DNA from: Dipylidium caninum
Taxonomy: Eukaryota; Platyhelminthes; Cestoda; Cyclophyllidea; Dipylidiidae
Reading direction: 5' to 3'
Assembly (NCBI GenBank): GCA_017562135.1
Contig: QEYB01001597.1
Coordinates: 186,001 to 250,000, forward strand
Length of the DNA stretch: 64,000 nucleotides
The position numbers were made by a program, and so were the translations under genes. The notes below the pieces were generated by a model. The model was not told the DNA's origin. It searched no databases and saw only the letters and a program-made list of their open reading frames with translations. Of the stretch, positions 1-11,600 are shown one piece after another (within the stretch, counting starts at the first letter, position 1; every line of letters starts with the position of its first letter).

Positions 1-219
1 TCCTTCTGATAATTAGGAGGAAAATAGATTTAAGGCTACTTCTAATCCTAATGCCATATACGTTAACAGGTAGGTAGGGGGAAGAAAAAGTAATGATTTT
101 TGGGAGAATTGCCACTTTAGACTTTCTCCGTTGAGATAGGGAGGCTTGTAATGCTAAAGAAAAAAAAAAGTTCGAGGCAGCTGGGAGCCTTATTCTCGAG
201 TAAAGACAAAACTGACTAC

Positions 220-474
220 AGGTGGGTAACCGAGTGTCGAAGTGGAAGCAGGGAGAGCGGAATTAGGAGAAAAATCGTAATTTTGGATGGTGTTTAATGA
301 AGGCCACTTAAAGGAAATGGAGGGAGTTGCCCAACCTGTCATCTCAAAGATATGCAGCTGCCTTCCCCTTGAGCCACTGAATATCAGCTCCCATACCAAG
401 AGACCTTTGGAATCTTTTTGGTCAGGAAAAAACTGCCTCTCTGATACAAACCAAATACAACGTCGACTTTGTGC
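220..474 (-). CDS. Candidate further Vilse exon
   Basis: An open 85-codon stretch on the minus strand after an acceptor ending ACAACTTCAG. Its phase (0) would continue from the exon at 851-1219. The peptide is mixed, with FPDQKDSKGLLVWELIFSG and later a Ser/Thr/Pro-rich part. The donor used here (GTAGTC) is poor, and no domain is recognised. It could be chance open sequence. Confidence 0.25.
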
Positions 475-850
475 CTGAAGTTGTGCAGCGCAGAAGAACA
501 AAGTGATATTTACAACGAAAGTTTACAAATGACTTTCAAGTGGATAAGCATGAGACCAAGCAGAGACATCAAGTCAAAACACCAAAATTTCCATCGATGC
601 TCATTGTAAGCACGCGTTCGGTAAGTAACGCCTGAATTTGAGAAGTGATAGCGTTAATGCTTGCATTTTACACTTCCCCACTCGACCGACAGAATAAGCT
701 CTAAGTGGAAAGGAAGCGTTGAACAAGACTAGAAGACAAAACACATTTGTCATTGCATAAATGTAAACAGTCTTGTGATGTAAATGAAACAGCGAAAGTC
801 GCGAAGCGTCTCATTTATCCGCATTTTAGAAATTCAGTTTGAAGAGATAC

Positions 851-1219
851 CTTCTGGGGCTGAAACGGTGTTGCCTCATCTTCTGCCTCTTCCGGTAGAG
901 ATCCTGCCGAGCGAAGCCACTCGGTGACCCGCTGGTTGGCTGTCACTGCGAGTGTATTGTCCGCGGCACAGCGGGTCAGTGATTGCCGCTGTGGCACGGC
1001 GGCGTGGCCGGCGGATGAGGCGGAGCGTGTGGGCTGCGAGTTGCGTCGGCGCTGCGAGGCTGGCCGTCCGGGACTCGGTGTGACTGGGTGACGCGTGGCG
1101 ACGGGAGGCGTGGCGCTGACAGGGACAGACACTTTGCGGTGATCCTGTGGAGTCATGTGAATGGAATTGCGAGCACCACTGGCGGGACAGAGTTTGTGCC
1201 GATGCATCACGCCGATATC
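851..1219 (-). CDS. Probable Vilse exon, disordered Ser/Pro/Arg linker
   Basis: 369 nt (123 codons, phase 0 on both sides). It has a good pyrimidine-rich acceptor ending in TTACTCCAG and a GTATCT donor after a QPQK end. The peptide is rich in Ser, Pro, Arg and Ala (RPASQRRRNSQPTRSASS is typical) with one more ordered stretch, NQRVTEWLRSAG, followed by an acidic run. The family has a long disordered segment between the WW pair and MyTH4, so content, strand and phase fit, but no conserved motif proves it belongs to this gene. The 4.9 kb in between would be intron. Confidence 0.5.
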
Positions 1220-2227
1220 CTGGAGTAAGGACAAAAGAGACATTCGCCTGAGGTCTTGTAACACGAGGTGTTGTGGCTGTCAACACTTCGCGGCATGCTG
1301 AAAAATAATGGCAGTGGAGGTTGCGGTGCATACTTTTGTTTTAGGCTATCAATAAAGACGACCGTCCGCTGGCATATGCTAGCATGCGATGAGGGGCAGA
1401 GGCAAAAGCTACGCTCGTACCTCGCCTCATGGCTGTCGGGGAATCGTTCGCATGCCACGAAATGCACAAAACAGGAGCTGACCAACCACGCCACATGCGT
1501 TCCAAGCCACAGTGTCTAATGTTTTCGAATGTTGCAGGCGTATAAAAAGAAATAACCGAGCCAATAACTCGAAATATGAGGCCAGAGGTAATGCAATCTG
1601 CCGATCAGAGGAAAAGGAGCAAAAGAAGCTGTAAAATGGGGCCAACGAGAGCGCTAGACTATTCGCCGAGAAGGAGCTTTAATAAGTGCACAAAGTGGAC
1701 AATTATCGGGGGATTGTGGTCACCCAGTCATCAATTTGTGATCTCCTTGAAACTCGATTAGAAGCTTCAAACCACAGTGGCCACGGGCGTCACAAATACG
1801 TGACGTAGCATCTTATCTGCTCACAACAAATGGTCGCAGCTAAACCTACTACCCTTTAGAAGATAGTGTTTAGCTCTGAAGATTTTCGAGCAGAAGCACC
1901 ACCGCTTACGTGGAATGGTGGACACTTTTCCTTCGAAAAATTAGATCATGGTGAAAGGCGTACTATTAGAGGGGGGATTTCACTCCACACACACACACAG
2001 GTGAAGTACAAATATACAACTGCCGACTAATTCACGACCTCAAGTGGGCGCAATGATATATAAGAAACGTTTACGGATGCAGGGTGGACACCGCATGACC
2101 TACGAACCGAGGGGGCGGGCATTAGGGAGGCTTTCGATAGCGTCACGCGCACAAAAACGACTTCGGTAGTCGTGGTGGGAATTCCCAAGCACCCACGCGC
2201 ATTAAGGCCGATGTGCTGTTTTTCTGA

Positions 2228-2267
<40 letters not shown>

Positions 2268-5200
2268 AAATTCAGTCGACGGGTATTACTCGCGTTTGAG
2301 AAGTGGCCCTGGCCTCGCAGAACTACAACGACCTGTGGCTTAGTTGTGCCAAAGGTCGCAGCTTCAGTGAAATATGCTTGGCATTATTCAGGATTCTCAA
2401 CAGCTGTATGGGATTTGGGAGAGAAAGGCCAGCTGCAAAACCCTCTGGGCGGCAAATAACTGCTCAACCACCTAGGACCAGACGCAAGCGTCTTTGTCGC
2501 CTCCTGAAGCGGACAGGCGGTGGAATCCAGAGGCATGACGAAAGGGATCTGGATGTAGGCAAACCCCCAGTGGGCCATGTGAGACTGGCTTTGACCGACT
2601 TAGAATGTGACAAAGGCTAAACAACTCGCACGTCTTAGACAATGAAGAATTGCTTCCCGCCGTCCCACCTCTCGACCGTTCCCCTCCTCCATGGCCGGAG
2701 AAAAGCTGTTTAATGAGTCATACGGTCTAGGAGTGAGAAAGAGAAGGAGAAAAAGCGCTTAGATGATGCCTGTTCGCTTGTTTCATCATAGCAGGAAATA
2801 CGTAAGTTATGCAATGAGGCTTGATGTGTTCAAAAAGCACAAAAAATAAGTACATCTTTCACGATTTAACCATCGCTGGTTGCGGGCGCCAGAATCCACG
2901 AAGTGGTGTGGGAAAGACAAAAGCTCACGTCTCCCCTATCAACAGGTGCCCATTGCTTTCGCCTCCTCCTCCTCCTCCTCCTCCCGCCGTGAGGCAAGGC
3001 GAAGAGTCGCCTTGGGGCGCCACCTCAACCGACAGCCTTCAAAGTTGAACAGCCGTTCGGAAAATAACAAAGATCTACGTCAATTGACGTCACAAATAGC
3101 TGAAAGATGTTTATAATAACCGGCTGTGTATCGTAAACACGGTAATTAAGTTTGAAACAGGAGAAAAAAGACGATAAAACCTTTGAGGTTAGGGTGTAGC
3201 CACATTTTTAACTTCTTTGGCATCGCCCTAATTGGTCAGGAAGACTTAATGACAATAATCGGCGTAGGGGAAATGTCTGGGCCCTGGGGGTGAGATACTC
3301 TCCTTCGTCTCCTGCATCGGATGCACTGGGGTCATTTCGCTATTAACAGAACTTTTCAATCCGTCTTTTGGGGAAAAGAAATACTCAGATGCATCGGAAA
3401 AAAAAACCTATTTTGACGTTAATTTAGGGTAAATGGTTCACACGAATGTCAGGGAAAGTCTCGTCCAAGGAAATGACAAATTCAAACGTTGCGTGGAAGT
3501 TGGGTACTTCAGCTGAGGAAAGAAAGGGCAAATTTGACTCATACCCTATTTGGTTTTTCCTCATTTTACAAATTCAAAGGGTGCAAAGCCGACACAATGG
3601 TAAAATGGGAAAGGAAATGTTGGTAAGTCTAGGCAAATGGACCATAAAACTGGCGTTAGAAGAAGAAGGTAGAGTTGTGGATAAAAAAAGGCCATGCTAG
3701 AGGGGGTTTGAAGGAAACATGCTTCACTCTTCTAACTCGGGTTTAGTCTCCAGGAAGGGCAGCGGAAGCAGTGGCAGCAAACCAGACAAAACCATGCGGG
3801 TGGGCCAACTTACAAGCGTTTTGGTGTTGCTTTTTGCGGTCGACTGAAATGATATGCGTACGACGTATTACGGACAAGCGTGTGATCTCTTGTCCCCATC
3901 CACGCAGTAGTGCGATTCACAATCAAAGGAAAACAACACCCTACCTTGCTCCACAGCCATGCTTTCGGAGAATGTGCCTATCGGTCATTTATCTTCTCCC
4001 AACTATTTCATTTTTTTTCGAAAGTAAGGTGAAAGTGGAGGACAACCTTGGCGCGTGGCACCGGCACTCACTTATGGACTACGGTCAAAACGCTACCCAC
4101 TCAATATCCACCCTGGCGCCAAGTGGGAGTGTGGACAAAACGCCTCGGGGGACAAGTCGCGTCCTATTTAAAACTGCGATAGCGCGGCAATTTTCGGACT
4201 TGGAGTCGTGAAGAACTACGCAATTTCATGCTTTTCGATACTTGAATGGAATAGCAGAGGAAGGCGGACAAGTGTCCCTTAGTAGCAACAAGCAGGAAAC
4301 GAATTAAACAGACATAAGAAAGGGATGTAATAAGAGTGGTGGGAAGTAAAACGTCTCCGATACAAGAAAACGAGGAATTCTGCTTCCTTGGAAGTGTCCC
4401 CGTGGTTTTAAAACGATGTTTTGTTTGTCTTAACACTAATACCGGAGTCGCGATTTGCCACACCACACCCCCGTAGACGTTACATTTGAATGAACTTTTC
4501 AAGATTTATGAAACACTGGACTGTTTTGTTTACTTGTGGCCAAAGGTTGGGTACACGTTTTAACCAACGTATAGCAGACGATTTTACAAACAAGAACGGA
4601 AATAGTTTCGCGATTTCCGCTCAATATGGAAAAAATTGCCTCTGCGTTCAAAAGTTTTTCAAATCAAAAAAATATTTAGACATCGCTAGGCTAATGGGAG
4701 ACAAAACTCCCCTGTCAAATTGCCTAATCCCAAAGAAGAGAATAATATTTTAAAGAAACGATAATTTATTCAGACTCCCTATTATTTCACAACTAGATTT
4801 TAGGGCAGGAGACATCATAAAATTAATCATGATCATGAATTTAGAGTTAAGAAGAGTTCGGATTTTGACTGTCGCATGCGACAGGAAAGGCGAATGTATG
4901 ATTGAAACGTTAGTTACATAAGGGAGCTTTTGGGGTCCATGAAACCATAAAATTAGACGAGAAAACTGAAGATAGGGACTAACCTTATCCATGGTCCCCT
5001 CGGAACTGGATAACTGCTTGATCAACTGGAATGGAAAAAAAGAGGGGAGTGAAGTAATTGTACGAAATATGACAAAAAGTGAACATTGACGTGGCACAGA
5101 AGAGATGTGAAGCAAGAACTGAGGCCAAGAGTGGCAAGAACGGGACTAAATTTAAGATAAATAGAAGCCACAAGGCTGTTTGTGATAGGTGGAAATCTTT

Positions 5201-6504
5201 AAAACAATTCAAATAGTCGAAATAATTGAAAACTCAGTGTTCAGGTGTCGGAATGAAAGAAAAGAGCAAAGTGAATGAGTAACATGAGGTATATCGGTAT
5301 ATATAAGCAAGGCGTGTCAATATCTTCACTTAATCCTGAATCCCCCAGTGAGTAAAAGGAGTAGAAGAGTAGGTGACATTGCGGAAACAACTTCCTTCGA
5401 AGACGACTTAATAATGCCACGAGGGAAAGTTGCAACACTACCGTTAGAAAATGCATTCAATGCATAAGTACAAAACAATATGAGCTTAAACTCAACGCTT
5501 ATGATACCAACTGACACTACTCTCTGCCCTGATAATAACTTTCAGCTTCCAGCTGAAAGCAATGCCATGATCAACAAACATTAATTTGTTTAATCCAGAC
5601 AGCGGCTTAGTATTACGCCCCTCACCAAGCAAAATTCAACGTGAAATCTGCCACAAGAGTAAAATAAACGGAAAAGAGAGAATTGAATGCGGCGAGAGCA
5701 AAAAGCGAAAAGCACATAAAAGTCGTAGGTTGTGCGATAAAATCATTGTCAATAAAACAATAAACGTCTCTCAGCGGTTTAAAGCAATTTCACACATGTT
5801 AGGGGATTATTTATACGTCTAACAAAAGATTGCCGATAATTTATTCAAGTACTGAAGAACTTAAACCTAAATGATGATGCGTCGTTAAGAAAAGTTGAAA
5901 AATTGTCTCCATGCAGGGACGAGAACTACTTACTAAAAATGTAGGCGAACAAAAGATTTAACTAACACAGTTAAACACTGTAAAAAGACGGATTACATTT
6001 CACACACTTAATCTGTAAACAATGACAAAACATGTGGAAAAAAGCTAGTTGGACGTTATAGCTCGTTTTTAACGTAAACAAAGGCTAATCATCCCAGAAA
6101 ATCTACAGCACATCTGTAATTGCATACCTGTAAATTTGAAAGAGGAATTATATCTCCAGAAGATGGACGATCCCATTCAGTTTTACCCGAGTGGACGTTG
6201 TGATAGTAATGCCGTTGAGTCTTCACGTCGTAAAGTTCCCACCACTGTTCACTTGCCAGCGGCCGCCTAGAAACGGGAGAACGGCCGTAATATAAAGGAA
6301 GAAAAAAATTGATGATATGAAGAACCATAATCCAAAGTAGCATAGTATAAAAGAAACGGTAAGCAGATGCATAAGGCTGCAGATAAGAATACAAGGATGT
6401 GCAACCCACACTCGAGCATTCGGAGGTGAATCCCAACGAATTTCGCCAGACTCCAAATTGGCAAAAATGACTTTTTGTGAAGACGGCTCCAGTAATTCCA
6501 CCCA
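851..6504 (-). CDS. ARHGAP39: Vilse/ARHGAP39-like WW-domain RhoGAP, 5' part (partial gene)
   Basis: Minus-strand gene identified from two adjacent WW domains arranged as in Vilse/CrossGAP/ARHGAP39, a Rac/Cdc42 GTPase-activating protein of axon guidance and synapse shape. The first WW exon reads WVELLEPSSQKVIFANLESG and ends in a WDSPP motif. The second contains EQWWELYD, HYYHNVHSGKTEWDRP and then GDIIPLSNLQ, closely matching the family pattern of WW1, short linker, WW2 and IIPL. Exons seen (high to low coordinates): 6504-6410, 6266-6128 and 1219-851, all in compatible phase. The MyTH4 and RhoGAP domains that complete the family are not in the window and would lie left of base 1. The start codon exon was not found; the first visible exon opens at the WW tryptophan, so a short upstream exon is expected between 6.5 and 8.5 kb. 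Identity is strong for the WW pair, inferred for the third exon. Confidence 0.8.
1984..1999. repeat. (CA)n microsatellite
   Basis: Short run of about seven CA units in non-coding sequence. Confidence 0.8.
2231..2266. repeat. (GA)n microsatellite
   Basis: About 18 uninterrupted GA units. It makes spurious Arg/Glu and Ser/Leu open frames on both strands. Confidence 0.95.
2961..2985. repeat. (CCT)n microsatellite
   Basis: Seven to eight CCT units, followed by CCCGCC. Confidence 0.9.
6128..6266 (-). CDS. ARHGAP39: Vilse exon with WW domain 2
   Basis: 139 nt between TTTCTAG and GTATGC. It encodes the second WW domain: QWWELYD, the tyrosine pair in HYYHN, and the closing W-D-R-P. It ends in GDIIPLSNLQ, a stretch that follows WW2 in the family. 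Only a 143-nt intron separates it from the WW1 exon. Phase 2 in, phase 0 out. Confidence 0.85.
6410..6504 (-). CDS. ARHGAP39: Vilse exon with WW domain 1
   Basis: 95 nt, starting in phase 0 right after an AG and ending two bases into a codon before GTGGGT. It encodes the first WW domain, with both signature residues: the W of WVELLEP and the W-D-x-P-P end. The split codon joins in phase to the next exon and yields a short linker rich in Arg and Pro before EQWWELYD. The polypyrimidine tract before the acceptor is weak. Confidence 0.8.
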
Positions 6505-8599
6505 CTCAAAACTATGAATAAGTTAAATGTGATTAATATACAAATAGGGGTTAAAATAAGGAGAATAGGATGGCGTATACGATTACTATTGGTAATTTTT
6601 ACAGCATTCTGGGAGCCAAGCAGTGCCACTCGCAAGAGACAGCTCATGTATGAAGTGATAGGGAAAACATGGGTAACGCCGGCAAGCAACCCCTCAGAAA
6701 AGGGTTTGCGATAACTTACCGATCTTGAGCAATGAACTTGGAATCCATTAAATTTGTGAACGGTATATAAGGCTACGAGGAAAAGGACATCTTCTAGCCG
6801 AGGTCCAAAATGACCGCAGGGGATTTTTAAACTACCCACGAGGTCATCGGAGAAAACCACAAATGAGAGAAAGCAAATCGGAACACATGTTTAAAATTTA
6901 TAAACCGTTGGGAACATAAGACCACAAACCCATTTATAGACTTTGCCAAATTAGCATATAAGGTATTGAAGTGCCTGAGGTTCACTCATTACAATATGTT
7001 CACGAAAGAACACACTGTACTAATAGTATACATTACGCAACAGAAATTTGCTCACACAACGATTTTAGAAACAGTTGGCACAACTAAAACTTAGTTTGTT
7101 ATTAACCTGATTATAGTTGTGCATTCTCTTTTCGTAGATTGTTCATATTCTCTCCTAATTGATGATATTTTACTGAAACTTAAGGAAGTGGGAAGACTAT
7201 ATGCTTACCTTACAGCACTTGAATCCAAAACTCCAATCTGAATTCAGTTACCGCTGATAGCCGGAACACGTTATAAACTTCTTAACCGCCAGCGCCACGT
7301 AAATCCAAATTCTACCACCTTACGTTTTTAAAAATTCCAATATAAGACTCATGTTACAAGACAGAACCAATCATCTATTTAAATAGCAAACAAATGAAGT
7401 TTTGCAAATTATACCGAAAAAGCATTTCATATTATCTACTTATGCGCGTTTATGATATCGACAGCCAGGTATTATGAGAATCGCCATATCATCTTTCTGA
7501 GTAAATCCATAAGGTCCTGGATTCTTACTTCCAAATCCCGTAAAAACAAAAAACTGCCAAATTTGCTCTACCCAAAGTCCATTCGAACGATTTTACTACT
7601 ATACTCTAAGATCGACCAATATCTACCGCCTGATACCTTTCAACCGCCTTGTCCGAAAATTCCATATGTATTTACTAATAGAGCTAATAAGGTCTTTATG
7701 GTTACCGAAAATGATCTCATAATGTGAACAAATCAGATAGTATCTCTTGCTATCAGCTGGCATTTTTCCAAACCTTATTACAAATAACTCCCTCACTAAT
7801 GTTGCAGGGTTAATCATCGTACGCTCGAGAAAAAAAAAAGAAACGTCACGAACTAGAAAATCAAGAGATTTAATACTCAGTTTTACATCAATGTGTGATA
7901 CAATGGGGTTTTGAGACATGTCTAATGTAATATTAGAAGTTTTTTCGGGTTTATGAAACTATTTTTGAGGCAGCATGGCAAAAATAATTTAACTACCATC
8001 AAAATGAAATAAAGGAGGACGCGAAAAACTAGATTGCAGTGTAGCGGTTAAGGTGGACAACAATGTTTACCTGAAAGTCTTTATAAAGTGTTATAGACAT
8101 GAATTATTTACTCCTGATTGTGGCAAATTGAATCGATTTCACAACTATAGGCAAGTCGCGCTTCATGACCAACTTGTCAATAACACTAATTTATTGTGTT
8201 CTGCAATGCCGCGTCATCATGCGTGAAGAATTAACCCGAAATAGTACAGTTATTTCATTAAAATATCCAGCTGTTATTGTTGTAATGATTTAACTGTACT
8301 CGTGACATAGTGTGGGCCGCGTTAACTCACGTGGTTACAGTAACCTGTGCGCAATTAGCGTGCATATGGAAACTCTGCCTTGATCAGTTAATTAAATAAA
8401 ATAATTGGTGATATTAATACGAGATCACTCAACCGACTGTCCCTTACTATTACCACAATTAAATTAACACCAAGTATATCTTAAACTGTAAGACTAAGTT
8501 AAAGTCTTGATGTAACTGCAATTGAATCTTACTACTGTTGGAGCGAATTCGTCTGTAACCTTTATGACTGAGTGTTTAAATGCACCACTTAAATCAAAA
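6505..8599. promoter_or_regulatory. Intergenic region between divergent Vilse and UBTD genes
   Basis: The 2.1 kb separating the first visible minus-strand Vilse exon from the UBTD start codon. It is AT-rich with no supported coding sequence, and should contain the 5' ends of both genes, plus probably a missing first Vilse exon. I see no specific promoter element to name. Confidence 0.35.
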
Positions 8600-8648
8600 A
8601 TGGGAAATCGCCTGCACCGATCAGCTGTTGCCTCATATCGCGGTGGTG
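8600..8648 (+). CDS. UBTD: UBTD exon 1 (start codon)
   Basis: ATG plus 46 nt encoding a basic, glycine-ending leader ([16 protein letters not shown]), before a GTAATA donor. It was chosen because it begins Met-Gly, as the family does, and leaves one base that completes an Ala codon with exon 2, giving AVGKNQPLK where vertebrates have ALGRNQPLK. There is no independent proof of this exon. Confidence 0.65.
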
Positions 8649-11600
8649 GTAATAACTGGACGTCACCCAGAATAGGCACGTTTTCAGGCAGAACTAACAT
8701 TTATCTGCGTTTTAAACCTAGTTGCTATCTACTGACTTTAACGGCCTTTTACTCTTGGCGTGTATATACATGTTTGAGTAAAAAGTATTTAAATTTTCAA
8801 AAATATTTCTTACAGTTGTGTTCTTATGCTTTTTAGGAGCGCCACTCACGTGCATCACGATTAAATTTGCTTTACTAACCTTGTGTGATTTGCCTTCTTA
8901 AATCCCGTGGTCTTCGAAGGATTACAATTCGATAACCATTCAAATGTTTTTTTCAAATAAGTACTTGAAGCGTTCTTTTGATTTCTTATTTTCGTGGCCG
9001 GATTTTTCTCTTAGTTAATTGTGTTTATTGAGCGGCTTGTTAAACCTTCATTTCTATTTTGTAAGTTTCGTGACTGACTTTATGTCGAAAAATTGAACAC
9101 CTGTAAGATAATACTATTTGTTGTTCTAATAAGGTTGCTGCATTCTCGTCTCCCTCTTTTTTATTGAGTCCCTAAACTTATCCATATATGCTTTAACTTG
9201 CTACGTACCCTTTTTGTTTTTCGTCCACATTGTTACAATCGGGTTTTTTCAAACATTTACCATATATCATTCTCTTTTCGTCGTTATTGTCAATTCTTTG
9301 ATTTCTTGTTTATACTCATGCCTTCACTATTTTCCCCGTCGTTTGCTGGTCTTCCAATTGTTAACATGCATACAGCCTATCTTTTAACTCGCCCTACTGC
9401 CTTCTATCGTATGTATTCTCCTAACACATGTTAATATTGATAAATTGTGGTGGTCTAATGGTAAATGCCAACTGAAAATTGCAACTTTAAAATAATAGTG
9501 ATTACGCTTTTTTAAGAAGGACGACTTTATAGTCCGTTTCCTACTGTAATTCTTCTCTCGTAAATATCTTTTTGTTTAGCTGTTGGCAAAAATCAGCCAC
9601 TGAAACGTGGTGCCGCACGATGGTGCAGCTCCCAGCCCATCTACCAATCCCAATTAAAACAGAAACGCGACGAGTTTTGGGATACTGCGCCTGCTTTTGA
9701 GGGGCGCCAAGAAATTTGGGACGCTCTCCGTTCAGCCGCCGAGGCCGCGGAGCGTGGAGACCACGAAATGGCGCAGGCCATCATTGATAGTGCTAATATA
9801 ATCCTTCCAACTGGTGCGTATCTGTACTTCTGTACTCAATTCAATCCTTTTTACATATCGTAATCCCGAAATAGTGTGCTCATAGCGTCATTATTTAGGG
9901 CCATTTTTACCCCCCGACTCTTATATGTGGTTCCTCTCAAATGTTTGATGAATGCAAATTGCTGTTTTTCATCAAAACACGTCGCTTAATGTTATTAAAA
10001 ATTCTATCATCATGTCTTCTGTGTGTTTGAAATTATGACACCACATTGGACTGATGTATTGAGTGAGTAAGCCTTTTGGCTTTTCATTTTGGCTCTCCGA
10101 CCGTGGTAATCTTTGCTGCATGGGTGAGGCGTGGGTGCAACACAAAATATTAATTCCATTGGTCACAGCGGGAAATATGTTACTATTTAACGCCCCTCAC
10201 CTCACTTCTCCTAGATTGTTTAATAGAATTGTGTACCTTGATGCGTAACTTTCTCATTTTAACTCAGTTTTATACGTTTTCGACGACATATACATCCCCC
10301 AATGCTCTTTTATTAAATGCGCCGAAATGTGGTTGTTTTATACTTTCTCGTTGATATCATTAGTGTCGCCATTTATTTAACACACCTTGCCATGCAAAAC
10401 AAAAAATAATGCTGCTAAGGAAAGGCAATACAAGACCCTCTTGGTATGGTGAATTTGGACTCCTTAAAAACTGCTGCTCCCCATAAAAAAAGTTTTTTTT
10501 CCGTTCACCAAGGTGGTATGTATTACGGCTTTCCTTGGACTCTAACGCCTTTCGGTTGTGGCGAATTCCACCTAGGCGATGTTATTTTGAGGCGATTCAC
10601 TTGTCTCAACCCTTTCCTATCCACATGACTGTCATAGTGGGAAAATAGCGTCTAGTATATACGCTTCTGTTACTGTAATTAAAACTTCCCATATTCCGCT
10701 CTATTTACCCATGATGTTTTAGGCAAGTGGTTGTGCCTAAATAGAGGTAAACCAACCGAGCTAGTAGATTTGAACCCCACTTTCTCGCTCTTTCCTAAAC
10801 CTTTTCTTGTGTTTCTTACGAGAGTTTTCAAGGCCACATGCGCCTTTCCACAAGTTGATTTTGAAAGCTCTCTATCCCTTCTGTACTGTTCCCTAAAGGA
10901 ACGCTCATCATTTTTTCGAGAAAGTGTTTTGATGTCCTCCCCATTACTCCAATAATCGCTACCTTTTTACGTTATATCTTTCGGTGAATGTGCACAATGG
11001 GGAAACGGATCGCGCCATGTCCACTTCATCTCCAAAATTTATCTATAGCTACACATCTCTTCCCCTCTTCTTATTCACTACTATTTTTCTCTCGATTTTA
11101 AAACCGTTATTACTTAGTACCAATGTTATCCTCTTAAAGCCAGTGTCTTAAATTACTGCTCCATTGTGTTCCTCACCCTGGACAACAACAACTAGCCCAC
11201 TTTAGTAGACTGGCTTCTTTCCTCTCCATTTTGGAAGAAGTTTATCACATTTACAAAAAACAGCGATTATACCTGTTTGGAGGGTTAGAGAGTACCTCTC
11301 AACTGCCATCATCAGCTTTTCGCTTAGTGTTTTTGTCACTTAAACATACATCAGTGTTACGGCTCAAGTGGTACGATTATGAATAACTCCCTGATAGTGT
11401 ACGAAAAGAGTTCTGTTATGCTAAATGAGTGGAATGAGACAGGAAATTAGAGCGGCTGTGTAGTAAAACGAAACTTGCTGATTTCTTGCTTCATCGCTTC
11501 GTGCTCCTGCGACGAATCTGCGCATTTCTGACTTGTTTGAAATGCCCCGATCGTCTTTCTGCACATCATATACCCCTTCGCCCGATTTTTTGCTAATTTA

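Larger units (their letters stand above)
1220..6127. other. Probable Vilse intron, no gene seen
   Basis: AT-rich sequence with no coding stretch that I can support on either strand. It holds two dinucleotide microsatellites and one CCT run, listed separately. The short ORFs here have no family resemblance and no matching splice sites. Confidence 0.4.

Noticed and set aside
2027..2459. ORFs with Ser-Leu or Arg-Glu repeats on both strands
   Set aside because: Produced by the (GA)n microsatellite at 2231-2266.
6267..6860. A 197-codon minus-strand ORF overlapping WW exon 1
   Set aside because: Reads the WW1 exon in a wrong frame and runs through introns; the WW frame is certain.
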